DNA from: Bordetella bronchialis
GTDB taxonomy: Bacteria; Pseudomonadota; Gammaproteobacteria; Burkholderiales; Burkholderiaceae_B
Length of the DNA stretch: 64,000 nucleotides
Assembly (NCBI RefSeq): GCF_001676705.1
Contig: NZ_CP016170.1
Location: 682,001 to 746,000, forward strand
Direction of reading: 5' to 3'
Shown here: piece by piece, positions 25,099-34,326 of the stretch
Layout of the letters: each line of letters starts with the position of its first letter
How positions within the stretch are numbered: the first letter of the stretch is position 1
Notes under the pieces: generated by a model
Seen by the model: only the letters and a program-made list of their open reading frames with translations
Told to the model about the DNA's origin: nothing
Databases searched by the model: none
Position numbers and translations under genes: made by a program

Positions 25099-26625
25099 AT
25101 GCAAACCACATCGCCGGCGGCATCTTCCGGCTCACTGCTCCACCTGCCTATCCCCTTGACGACGGGGACGCCGACTGTCGGCCCCGGGCATGACGGCTAT
25201 GTCATGGACGATCTCGACGGCATTTGCACCGTCCTGGTCGCCAAGGACTATATGCCTTTTCGATATCAGTTCATGGAACGTATCCGTCTCATCGACAAGG
25301 AGCCCTCCGGCCGCGTGCTGTTCAACAGGCTGGCCGAGATCGGCACGCGCCTTGGCGTCTTTCCGGTGCTGGATCTCATCGTCCCGCCCTGCGATGCGGC
25401 CAGCGGCGCGCCGCCCGCCGACTGGGATGCGCTGGTCCGCCAGGCCAGGCCCACGGTCCATATGGAGAACGGGCGCTGCGTCTGGGATCCGCTCCTGCAG
25501 CCCTTGGAGCCGGGCAGCCCGCACTATGCCAGCCAGTACCGCCAGGTAGAAAGCTACCTGATCGCGCTATGCCAGCAGCTTGCCGCGGACCATACAGAGA
25601 ACTCGGCCACCGGCTTCCGGGACGTGCTTCCCGATCCGTCCGTGCCGCCTGAACCAAGTGCGCCTCCGCCCGGGTACGTTCCGCTGCGCTTCGCGCCGGT
25701 GCTCGACATGCGCGTTGCCGCGGCCGATGCATCGCCGGCCGCCTCGCCGGGCATGCCTGGCGCCGCTCGCCCGGCATTCGCCGGCGACAGGGGCCCGGAA
25801 ACACGGAACGCCCTGCCTCTTTGGGAGGGCAGGACCACGTCGCTGACGGTACCCGGAAGGACGAAGCTGCGGGTCCGCGTCAGCAAGCAATTGGCGGAGC
25901 GGATGAACGAGGTGCGCGAGACCTTGCGGACTCTTGGCGGCACCCTGTATGGCTACCTGCTGTTCCAGGCGCTCGCCTCCTGCGCCAAGCAGGGCGAGAC
26001 GCTGATCGTGGCGGAAGGCAACGGTAAGTCCGGCCTGACCACGACGCAGGACGGCGCACTGGTGTGGCTGTTCGACCGCGCGGACCTGTCTCGGCGTTGC
26101 GCGCGGCACGGGATGTACGAGCGGCATCGATTCCTGTACACCGCGTTTTTCGACCTGACCGCCGCCCAGGACGTATTCGGCAGGCGCCTGGGCCATACAG
26201 AGGCGTGGATGGAGGACAACTGGATAAGCGGCCGCTCGGCGATGGACGGCATCTACAACGAGATCAAGTCCGACCGCGAGCCGGCGCACTATCCCTCGGA
26301 CGCCGGGCCGTCCAGCGCGGAGAGATCCGGCGTGCGGCAGACGTATGACGCCGACGCGGTCTATCAGGCCAGCGTTATGCGCCGCCGCGATGCCCAGCGG
26401 CGGCGCGCGGGCACGCGGGGCGGTGCCATGGAGGGTTCCTCTTTCCTGCGGGGCGCCCTGCGCCGTGTTGGCGAGCTGATCCGCACCGTGCCCTCGCGCC
26501 TGGGCTTGACGGACAGCAGCACGTCCGCGTCGGGCGCCGCGGCTTCGGCCTACGGCGACCTGCTGCCCGCCATGCGCGCCCCCGCGATCCCTAATGAGTA
26601 CCAGCGTGTGAATCCCGGCCGATAG
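25099..26625 (+). CDS. Unknown protein, third and most diverged of three tandem paralogues
   Basis: This 508-residue protein starts at ATG 25099 after CAGGAG, 47 nt behind the second paralogue. The N-terminus is Ser/Thr/Pro-rich (TTSPAASSGSLL). Module A (about 48-160) is strongly diverged but keeps EPSGRVLFNRL, NGRCVWDPLL and a final helix (SYLIALCQQLA). Module B (about 260-360) keeps TLYGYLLFQAL, DGALVWLFD and FLYTAFFDLTAA, with F-D-L-T-A where HExxH would be. A Pro-rich linker lies between the modules here (about 165-235), unlike the other two, where it follows module B. The tail (FLRGALRRVGELIRTVPSRLG) again is an amphipathic Arg-rich helix. It is followed by a strong terminator, so the three genes probably form one transcript. 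Function unknown. Confidence 0.5.
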   Translation: MQTTSPAASSGSLLHLPIPLTTGTPTVGPGHDGYVMDDLDGICTVLVAKDYMPFRYQFMERIRLIDKEPSGRVLFNRLAEIGTRLGVFPVLDLIVPPCDAASGAPPADWDALVRQARPTVHMENGRCVWDPLLQPLEPGSPHYASQYRQVESYLIALCQQLAADHTENSATGFRDVLPDPSVPPEPSAPPPGYVPLRFAPVLDMRVAAADASPAASPGMPGAARPAFAGDRGPETRNALPLWEGRTTSLTVPGRTKLRVRVSKQLAERMNEVRETLRTLGGTLYGYLLFQALASCAKQGETLIVAEGNGKSGLTTTQDGALVWLFDRADLSRRCARHGMYERHRFLYTAFFDLTAAQDVFGRRLGHTEAWMEDNWISGRSAMDGIYNEIKSDREPAHYPSDAGPSSAERSGVRQTYDADAVYQASVMRRRDAQRRRAGTRGGAMEGSSFLRGALRRVGELIRTVPSRLGLTDSSTSASGAAASAYGDLLPAMRAPAIPNEYQRVNPGR

Positions 26626-26660
26626 GGCGCCGCCGCGGCGCCACGATCCGCACGCAATAA

Positions 26661-26692
26661 AAAAAGGCCAGGTCCGGGGACCTGGCCTTTTT
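26661..26692. terminator. Bidirectional rho-independent terminator
   Basis: A perfect 15-bp stem (AAAAAGGCCAGGTCC at 26661-26675 pairing with 26678-26692) is flanked by A and T runs on both sides, so it can end transcription of the paralogue operon from the left and of groES-groEL from the right. Confidence 0.92.
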
Positions 26693-26742
26693 CTCTTGCG
26701 GCGCGGACCCGGAACTGGCCGGGCCCGTTGGGCAGGACTTGC

Positions 26743-28395
<1,653 letters not shown>

Positions 28396-28436
28396 TTACG
28401 GGAATTCGATGAATTCGGTATTCGGGATACGGGGAA

Positions 28437-28724
28437 TTACTGGATCACGGCGAGGATTTCTTCCTCGCGGATGACGAGCAGCTCTTCGCCATCGACCTTG
28501 ACGGTCTGGCCGGAATACTTACCGAAGAGCACCTTGTCACCGGCCTTCAGGTCAACCGGCAGAACCTTGCCGTCTTCCGTGCGCTTGCCGGGGCCCACGG
28601 CGATCACTTCGCCCTGGTCAGGTTTTTCGGCCGCGCTGTCGGGGATGACGATGCCCGAGGCGGTTTTGCGCTCGTTGTCCAGGCGTTTGACGATCACGCG
28701 ATCATTCAAAGGACGCAGGGCCAT
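28437..28724 (-). CDS. groES: Co-chaperonin GroES (10 kDa)
   Basis: This 95-residue co-chaperonin begins [16 protein letters not shown] and carries the mobile loop around [15 protein letters not shown]. The frame is open for 24 more codons upstream, but ATG 28724 has an AGGAG site and gives the family length. GroES caps GroEL rings. The promoter and CIRCE operator lie 62-115 nt upstream. Confidence 0.98.
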   Translation of the reverse strand: MALRPLNDRVIVKRLDNERKTASGIVIPDSAAEKPDQGEVIAVGPGKRTEDGKVLPVDLKAGDKVLFGKYSGQTVKVDGEELLVIREEEILAVIQ

Positions 28725-28785
28725 GAAGAACTCCTGTAGTTCGATACGATGTAGGGTTGTCTCTAGGGACCGGCCGGGGGCGGTG

Positions 28786-28839
28786 TTAGCACTCATCGGC
28801 GGCGAGTGCTAATTATAGGGGCGGTTGGCACGGGTTCAA
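28786..28839 (-). promoter_or_regulatory. groESL heat-shock promoter with CIRCE (HrcA operator)
   Basis: A perfect CIRCE element, TTAGCACTC (28786-28794), 9-nt spacer, GAGTGCTAA (28804-28812), is the binding site of the HrcA repressor. Reading the minus strand, a strong sigma70 promoter lies directly before it: -35 TTGAAC (28839-28834), 16-nt spacer, -10 TATAAT (28817-28812). The -10 touches CIRCE, so HrcA would block initiation. Confidence 0.95.
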
Positions 28840-29206
28840 GGGGGATGGCCGGGGCTGTTACAAATTCCGCCTGGGTGGCGCCGCCTTACCGTGCAAGTTG
28901 TCCAAGTTCATCCAACTTGGAATTTGGTACTCGGGTTTGGATTCAACGTAACTATTACCGTCGTCGAAGACCCGGCATTTTTATGGATACGGCAGAGCCG
29001 GCGACAGGAATCATATGTCCTGGTCCGGTCCGGACTTACCTCGATTTGGCTGCGCCCGGAAAACGAGGTCTGAGGGTAGCGGACTATCTACGGAGCAAAA
29101 TCACGCTCGGTATAAGAACCGGACCGCCGGGCAGTGGCAGCGCGACGCGTATGGCCAAGTAGATGCGTGGCTGCGCGCGCTGGGACTGGACTAGGTCTAT
29201 GGACCT
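28840..29206. other. Intergenic region without a supported gene
   Basis: About 370 nt lie between the groES promoter and the end of the LysR gene. Short plus-strand frames exist (for example to about 29162 and 29073), but they show no recognisable domain or ribosome site. The base composition (AT-richer around 28900-29000) differs from the neighbouring genes. It may be a decayed gene fragment; nothing further can be supported. Confidence 0.4.
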
Positions 29207-30115
29207 TCAATATCCCGCAAGCCTGGCAGGAAACACTTCCACCAGCCATTCGATGAACACCCGCAAGCGCCGCGCGACGTAGCGGTTCTGGGGGTAGAGG
29301 ACATGGAAGGGGTAAGGGGGCGGGCGCCATTTTTTCAGTATTTCCACGAGGGCGCCGCCGCGTAGCGCCGGGCCGGCGGCGTAGGTGAACGTCTGGATAA
29401 TGCCCAGGCCCGCCAGGCAGGCGGCCAGGTGGGCGTTGCTCTCATTGACGCCAACGTGGTGCTCCACTTTGACTTCCGTCTTTTCGCCATCGCGCAGGAA
29501 ACGCAGGGGTACGGCGCGGTTGTCCTGCGTTGAGATGTAGCTGACCACCCGGTGTCCGTTTTTCAGTTCTTCCGGATAGGCAGGCACGCCGTACTGTTTC
29601 AGGTATGCCGGCGCCGCGCAGGTGATCATCATGGCGTCGCCCACGGGGCGCGCCACCAGGGATGCGCTGTTCATCCGGCCGCCGCGGATGACGCAGTCGA
29701 CGTTGTCGCCGACCAAATCCACCGACCGGTCGGATACACCCAGGTCGATGCGGATTTCTGGAAATCGGCCCATGAAATCAGGCAGCAGCGGAATCAGTAC
29801 GTCGCGGGCGGTGGACCCGCCCACGTCGACGCGCAGGCGGCCGCGCGGTTTGCCGTGGGCGATGTTGAACGAGGCATCGATGTCCTCGAGATCATGGATC
29901 AGACGCGCGGTCTTGGCGTAATAGTCCTGGCCTTCCGGCGTGACGGTGACTCGGCGGGTGGTCCGCTGCAGCAGCTTGACGCCCAGATGTGCTTCCAGAT
30001 CCTGGATCAGTTTGCTGAGGGTGGCATTGGGCATGTCGATCGAGTCGGCGGCGCGCGTAAAACTGCCGGCTTCCACGACGCGCGCGAATGCACGTATGGC
30101 TAGAAGTTGATTCAT
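29207..30115 (-). CDS. LysR-family transcriptional regulator
   Basis: This 302-residue regulator has the N-terminal LysR helix-turn-helix (MNQLLAIRAFARVVEAGSFT, then RAADSIDMPNATLSKLIQDLE with recognition helix near residues 20-48) and a C-terminal effector-binding domain starting near residue 90 (GRLRVDVGGSTARDVLIP). It belongs to the CrgA/DmlR-like branch (VVEAGSFTRAAD, RTTRRVTVTPEGQ). It is divergent from a frameshifted SDR gene with 169 nt between the starts; such pairs usually mean the LysR protein controls the neighbour. The gap holds several ATGGATTATCCAT-like inverted motifs that could be its binding site. Confidence 0.93.
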   Translation of the reverse strand: MNQLLAIRAFARVVEAGSFTRAADSIDMPNATLSKLIQDLEAHLGVKLLQRTTRRVTVTPEGQDYYAKTARLIHDLEDIDASFNIAHGKPRGRLRVDVGGSTARDVLIPLLPDFMGRFPEIRIDLGVSDRSVDLVGDNVDCVIRGGRMNSASLVARPVGDAMMITCAAPAYLKQYGVPAYPEELKNGHRVVSYISTQDNRAVPLRFLRDGEKTEVKVEHHVGVNESNAHLAACLAGLGIIQTFTYAAGPALRGGALVEILKKWRPPPYPFHVLYPQNRYVARRLRVFIEWLVEVFPARLAGY

Positions 30116-30180
30116 GGATTATCCATGACAATGGATAGTAATTTCATTGTTCTCCATTGTTCCATAAATTGGGCGCGCCT
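30116..30180. promoter_or_regulatory. Divergent LysR/SDR control region
   Basis: This AT-rich stretch lies between the LysR start and the SDR unit. It has repeated elements: ATGGATTATCCATGA, CAATGGATAG, CATTGTTCTCCATTG and TTCCATAAATT. The dyad ATGGATTATCCAT and the spaced ATTG/CAAT pair are of the kind bound by LysR proteins. No mapped promoter can be given. Confidence 0.4.
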
Positions 30181-30284
30181 AAAGTGACGCCATGGCCTGG
30201 ACGACGAGCCGGTCGCGAACGACGGCTACAGCCGCGAAAGCGAACGGGGTCCGGCGCCCCACACCCCTCGAAATGGAGCAAGTC

Positions 30285-31033
30285 ATGAGCAAGCAATTGA
30301 ACGGCAAGATCGCCTTGGTGACCGGCGGCAGTACGGGCATCGGCGTGGCCGCGGCGCAGGAACTGGCGGCGCAGGGCGCCCGCGTTTTCATTACCGGTCG
30401 CCGCCAGCCCGAGCTGGACGCCGCCGTGGCGGCCATCGGCCCGGCCGCCACCGCTATCCGCGCCGATGCATCCGTCCTCTCCGACCTGGATGCGTCTACG
30501 CGCAGATCGCCAACGCCGCCGGCCGGCTCGACATCCTGTTCGCCAACGCCGGCGGCGGCGACATGATGCCGCTAGGCGCGATCACCGAAGAACACTTCGA
30601 CCGGATCTTCGGCACCAACGTGCGGGGCGTGCTCTTTACGGTGCAGAAGGCGCTGCCTTTGCTGGTCGACGGGGCGTCCGTGATCCTGACCTCTTCCACT
30701 GCTTCCGTCATGGGCACCGCCAATTTCAGCGTCTACAGCGCCAGCAAGGCGGCGGTGCGCAACTTCGTCCGCTCGTGGGTCCTGGACCTGAAGGGCCGTG
30801 GCATCCGCGTCAACGTCGTGAGCCCCGGCCCTATCCGCACGCCGGGCCTGGGTGGTCTGGTCCCCGATGAGGGACGCCAGGGCCTATTCGACTACCTGGC
30901 CTCCCAGATACCGCTGGGCCGGCTGGGCGAGCCGGAAGAAGTCGGCAAGGCCGTGGCCTTCCTGGCTTCCGACGCATCCAGCTTCGTCAATGGCGTTGAA
31001 CTGTTTGTCGACGGCGGCATGGCGCAGGTCTGA
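30285..31033 (+). pseudogene. SDR-family oxidoreductase broken by a 1-nt frameshift
   Basis: The first 70 codons ([20 protein letters not shown], cofactor motif GGSTGIG; GGAG ribosome site at 30275) run in one frame up to about 30494. The rest continues in the frame one base earlier from about 30497: it reads [20 protein letters not shown], then the catalytic block SVYSASKAAV and ends DGGMAQV. One base appears to be missing between 30494 and 30497. Restored, the protein would have about 249 residues and be complete. It is either a real loss of function or a sequencing error; all other motifs are intact, which favours a recent event. It is divergent from the LysR gene. Confidence 0.85.
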
Positions 31034-31157
31034 CCGGCGCGTGGCGCGCACACGGCAAGGCGGTGGTGCGCCGGTGCGGCGATACGGTAATGCAGCCGCC
31101 GCCGCGCTACGCTTGCCCATGCATATGGGTCAGCACCAGCGCCGTAGCCGAGGCGCG

Positions 31158-31425
31158 TGTTAGGCCAGGCCGTCAGCCAGGAAGTCCATCGACACGCTCT
31201 GATTCGGCGCCGTCGCAACGGGACGAACTACCCGTTCTGCGGGCGCGATGCGCTTGCGGCGACGCTTACGAAGGCCTCAAGCCTGCTTGGCTATAACGCC
31301 GCCAGACCCGCTTGTGATTTGTCTGCCAGCCTTTACGGCGCAGCACAACATGGATGCGCCCATAGCCGTAGCGCCGTTTGAGCGCTGCCATTTCTTTCAT
31401 GCGCTTGGTCAATGCCACATCGCCC
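31158..31425 (-). mobile_element. Remnant of an IS3-family transposase (orfB fragment)
   Basis: The minus strand encodes a piece of an IS3-type OrfB. ALTKRMKEMAALKRRYGYGR and VLRRKGWQTNHKRVWRRYSQ form the conserved region before the catalytic core; after a +1 shift near 31278 it continues RKRRRKRIAPAERVV and NQSVSMDFLADGLA, where the Asp of MDF is the first catalytic Asp. Both ends and the remaining DDE residues are gone. Boundaries are approximate; no terminal repeats were found. Confidence 0.7.
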
Positions 31426-31437
31426 GTACGCTTACTT

Positions 31438-31650
31438 TCATAAGCGAACAGCCACCGCACAGCCCGCGACGCTGCCCTCTATAAGGAAGAGGTATGGCTT
31501 GCGGCCTGCTTCTTCCCAGTACAACGGCAGATAGGGGTATTCAGTGCTCGCGCCGAGTTCGCTGAGGCAATCGTGCAGCAAGATGCCCAACAGTTAAGCC
31601 TGTTCGATCGTTGCGAGGTCGATGCAGATAGTCGGGCGCGGCTTGCTCAT
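31438..31650 (-). pseudogene. Remnant of a GNAT-type acetyltransferase
   Basis: In one minus-strand frame the text reads MSKPRPTICIDLATIEQA, an in-frame TAA stop (31596-31594), then LLGILLHDCLSELG, STEYPYLPLYWEEAGRKPYL and GSVAGCAVAV. The YPYLxLYWxExGRxPYL and VAGxAxV segments resemble the N-terminal half of small GNAT acetyltransferases. The acetyl-CoA-binding second half is missing, and the IS3 remnant begins where it should be. The internal stop and truncation make it a pseudogene. The identification rests on motif resemblance only. Confidence 0.5.
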
Positions 31651-31771
31651 GACGGATGACGCCGAGACGAGCAGCGCTCCTGGGCGTCGGGGTCGATTTC
31701 CAGATTGAAAGCGTACCCGAAAGGCTAAAACGAGATTGGCGCGTCATATCGTCTGGACCGGCGGTCTTCCG

Positions 31772-32407
31772 TTAGCACCTCGCAAGGTCGCTGTCCTTAT
31801 CGGCTTGGACCGGAATGGACGAATCAAAGAGGCGACGGCCGATGGCCTGTGCAAATGCGTGATTGTCCATGGCGTCTTTTGTTTGTGCCTCAAGCATGAA
31901 ATGTGATTGGACGACGTGTGCGCCGCAGAAATCGAATATGCCGTGTGCGATCTGCGTATTCATGGCGTCGAAATAGCCGTGCCGGATATAGGTTCCCCTG
32001 TCGGCGCCGCCTATCCCGACAAGGTGAACGTTCAGCCTGTGCAACTTCTTGACCAGCCCGGTGTCGGGACTGGAGTCGTAAGCCCAGCCATTGGAGAACA
32101 CCCGGTCGATCCACCCCTTGAGCAGCGCGGGCATCGACCACCAATAGATGGGGTAGACCAGTACAAGCGCGTCGGCGTCGTCAAGCCTGGCCTGCTCCGC
32201 GAGTACATCGGGGGGAGGCGGGCCGGCTCTATCATGGACCGCATGGTCGGCAGTGGTAAATCGCGGATCGAAACCTTCGGCGGCAAGGTCGGCGATTTCG
32301 GCGGTGTGGCCGCCGTCGGCCCGGGTCACGCCCGCAGCGATGGATTGAGCGATGCTCAGGGTGAGCGAGCGAGGATTGGGGTGGGCAACAACGATAAGTG
32401 CGTGCAT
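31772..32407 (-). CDS. NAD(P)H-dependent quinone/flavin oxidoreductase (flavodoxin-like, MdaB/Kef-type family)
   Basis: This 211-residue flavodoxin-fold enzyme begins MHALIVVAHPNPRSLTLSIA, the FMN/FAD phosphate loop, and contains PIYWWSMPALLKGWIDRVFS (substrate face) and GIGGADRGTYIRHGYFDAM near residue 150. This is the pattern of NAD(P)H dehydrogenase (quinone) and KefF-like proteins. AGGAGG precedes ATG 32407, which was chosen over a start 15 codons upstream. It is divergent from a TetR gene with a 19-bp palindrome between them, so TetR-controlled detoxification of quinones or nitro compounds is likely. Confidence 0.88.
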   Translation of the reverse strand: MHALIVVAHPNPRSLTLSIAQSIAAGVTRADGGHTAEIADLAAEGFDPRFTTADHAVHDRAGPPPPDVLAEQARLDDADALVLVYPIYWWSMPALLKGWIDRVFSNGWAYDSSPDTGLVKKLHRLNVHLVGIGGADRGTYIRHGYFDAMNTQIAHGIFDFCGAHVVQSHFMLEAQTKDAMDNHAFAQAIGRRLFDSSIPVQADKDSDLARC

Positions 32408-32464
32408 GGCAGATCCTCCTGTCGATGGTTGGCGCAGGAGGGTCGCCGGCACCTCCCAGAGCGC

Positions 32465-32483
32465 TATATACGATTCGTATATA
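32465..32483. promoter_or_regulatory. 19-bp palindromic operator between divergent oxidoreductase and TetR genes
   Basis: TATATACGA-T-TCGTATATA is a perfect 9-bp inverted repeat around one central base. It lies 58 nt upstream of the oxidoreductase start and 24 nt before the TetR ATG. Size and position are typical of TetR operators, so the TetR protein probably represses both genes from here. Confidence 0.75.
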
Positions 32484-32507
32484 CCGTTTGTAGGTTATGC
32501 TTGGCAC

Positions 32508-33140
32508 ATGGATAAGTCAAGTCCGAAAGACAAAAAGAAAAGGCCCGGTCAGGCGGTACGCAAACGCATGACGCGGGAAGAGCGTTATCGCCAGCTCATT
32601 GCCACTGCCTGGCAAATCGTAAGGGAGGATGGAACTGCGGCCCTGACACTGGGGCGACTCGCCGAGCAATCCATGGTTGCGAAACCGGTCGTGTACGACC
32701 ACTTCCCAAATCTTCATACATTGCTGATCGCGCTGTACAAGGAATTCGACAACCGCCAGACGTCGATCATGGATATGACGCTCGAGGCAAGCGAGCCTAC
32801 CCTGGCTGGCAGGGCGGCGGCCATTTCGTCCTCGTATGTCGATTGCGTGCTCGTTCAGGGGCGTGAAATACCAGGCATCATTGCGGCGCTCGCAAGTTCG
32901 CCGGAACTGGAAAAAATCAAGCGGTCCTGTCAGGCGACTTATATGGAAAAGTGTCGCATCGCCCTGACGCCATTCGCGCCCGTTGACGGCATCCCTGCAG
33001 CGAGTTTATGGGCCATGCTTGGCGCCGCCGAGGCCTTGTCTCAGGCAGCTGCGTTGGGAGAGCTTTCGGAAGCACAGGCCAAGAACGAACTGTATGAAAC
33101 CATCGTGGCGATCGTTCGCAGAACTTCGGGCAAGGCCTAG
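32508..33140 (+). CDS. TetR-family transcriptional regulator
   Basis: This 210-residue regulator has a lysine-rich N-terminus (DKSSPKDKKKRPG) followed by a TetR helix-turn-helix at about residues 23-70 (REERYRQLIATAWQIVREDG, then LTLGRLAEQSMVAKPVVYDHF). The C-terminal domain is helical and ligand-binding. The upstream frame is open, but ATG 32508 sits just behind the palindromic operator and gives the normal length. Its codon use is less GC-rich than the flanking chromosome. The stop codon TAG (33138-33140) lies inside the CCTAGG target duplication of an IS481-type insertion, so the gene end was preserved by the duplication itself. Confidence 0.9.
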   Translation: MDKSSPKDKKKRPGQAVRKRMTREERYRQLIATAWQIVREDGTAALTLGRLAEQSMVAKPVVYDHFPNLHTLLIALYKEFDNRQTSIMDMTLEASEPTLAGRAAAISSSYVDCVLVQGREIPGIIAALASSPELEKIKRSCQATYMEKCRIALTPFAPVDGIPAASLWAMLGAAEALSQAAALGELSEAQAKNELYETIVAIVRRTSGKA

Positions 33141-34087
33141 GTGTGAACTGTCAAGAGGTTGTATCCGCCCAGATTAAGCCTGGAGATAGGTACAGCGCGG
33201 CCGATGCCTTGGTGAGGGCGATGCCAGTTGTAGTGGTGTAGCCAGGATTTCATGGCATCGGCTCGGTGTTGTGAGTTTTGGTAGGTGTAGGCGTAGGCCC
33301 ATTCACGCAGGGCTGACTGGATGAATCGTTCGGCCTTGCCATTGGTCTGTGGCCGGTAGGGCCGGGTGAAGCAATGCTTGATGCCCATTTCACGGCATAG
33401 CGCGGCGAAGGCGCGGCTGCGGAAGGCCGAGCCATTATCGGTAAGCAACCGCTGGATGGTCACGCCTAAGCGCTTGTAGTAAGCCACGGCGTCCTTGAGG
33501 AACTGGACCGCACTGGGGGCGCGTTCGTCGGGGTGGATGTCGGTAAAGGCCACGCGAGCGTGGTCATCGATGGCCACGAAGACGAAGTCCCAGCCGGCAC
33601 CGTCCACGCCATCGCGCCGGTTACCTGTAACGCGGTGGCTGGGCCGCACGATGCGCCCGAGCTTCTTGATGTCGATGTGTAGCAATTGGCCTGGCGCCTC
33701 ATGTTCGTAGCGCACCACCGGCTCGGCCGGCTCCAGGTCGGCCAGGCGGGACAGACCGGCACGGGCCAGGACGCGGCTGACGGTACTGGCCGATACGCCC
33801 AGCGCCTGGGCAATGCGTGCCTGAGTCAGTCGCTTGCGGCGAAGTTCGACGATAGCCATTGCCTTGGCCGGCGCAATCGCCTTGGGCGAGCGCACCGGGC
33901 GCGATGAGGCATCTGCAAGCCCGTCCTGGCCCTGCGCCAGAAACCGACCTAGCCATTTGCGCACAGTCGGCGCCGTCACCCCGTAGGCGCCAGCCGCTTG
34001 AGAGATCGTCAACTGTTTATTGCGCAATTGCTCAACCATTTCGAATCGACGTACGAAGGTCAATCGGGCATGCTTATGGGTGTTCAT
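33137..34087 (-). CDS. IS481-family transposase
   Basis: This 316-residue transposase has an N-terminal helix-turn-helix region (TISQAAGAYGVTAPTVRKWL and RIAQALGVSASTVSRVLARA) and an rve/DDE core with Asp139 (LLHIDI), Asp217 (LLTDNGS) and Glu253 (NGKAERF). It is very similar in pattern to the Bordetella pertussis IS481 transposase (MNTHKHARLTF start and GIGRAVPISRLNL near the end). The reading frame is full length. Its stop lies just outside the inverted repeat, in the flanking CCTAGG, so the last codons depend on the target site. Confidence 0.96.
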   Translation of the reverse strand: MNTHKHARLTFVRRFEMVEQLRNKQLTISQAAGAYGVTAPTVRKWLGRFLAQGQDGLADASSRPVRSPKAIAPAKAMAIVELRRKRLTQARIAQALGVSASTVSRVLARAGLSRLADLEPAEPVVRYEHEAPGQLLHIDIKKLGRIVRPSHRVTGNRRDGVDGAGWDFVFVAIDDHARVAFTDIHPDERAPSAVQFLKDAVAYYKRLGVTIQRLLTDNGSAFRSRAFAALCREMGIKHCFTRPYRPQTNGKAERFIQSALREWAYAYTYQNSQHRADAMKSWLHHYNWHRPHQGIGRAVPISRLNLGGYNLLTVHT

Positions 34088-34184
34088 CCGGCCGGGCTCC
34101 TTGAGCTTTCTGGTGGTTTGGCGATTACCAGTTTCTCAAACCCGGTTCGGGTGAACCATGAATACAACCTATTGAATGTTCACA
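33142..34184. mobile_element. Complete IS481-type insertion sequence with CCTAGG target duplication
   Basis: The element is 1043 bp. Its ends are imperfect inverted repeats: TGTGAACTGTCAAGAGGTTG at 33142 and, on the other strand, TGTGAACATTCAATAGGTTG ending at 34184. Identical CCTAGG hexamers flank it (33136-33141 and 34185-34190), matching the NCTAGN target preference of IS481. It carries one intact transposase gene on the minus strand, so it may still be mobile. Confidence 0.95.
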
Positions 34185-34326
34185 CCTAGGCCACCCTACC
34201 CTGGTTTTCCATCCCGTTCTAAGGACGCTCCATGAAGAACCTTGAAGCCCCGCAGCACGCTGCTGTTGCGAGAGCGGATGGACATCCTTCTTCACGCCTG
34301 GTTGGATGACATGTCACTACGCCGGT
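34185..34326. other. Short intergenic segment beside the IS481 right end
   Basis: It contains the right copy of the CCTAGG duplication (34185-34190). A possible 25-codon frame starts at ATG 34232 after AAGGACGC and encodes MKNLEAPQHAAVARADGHPS and a few more residues before a stop. There is no domain or conservation evidence. It is noted, not called a gene. Confidence 0.35.

Noticed and set aside
34232..34309. Small 25-codon frame next to the IS481 end
   Set aside because: It has a possible ribosome site but no homology signal, and may be a leftover of the region cut by the insertion.
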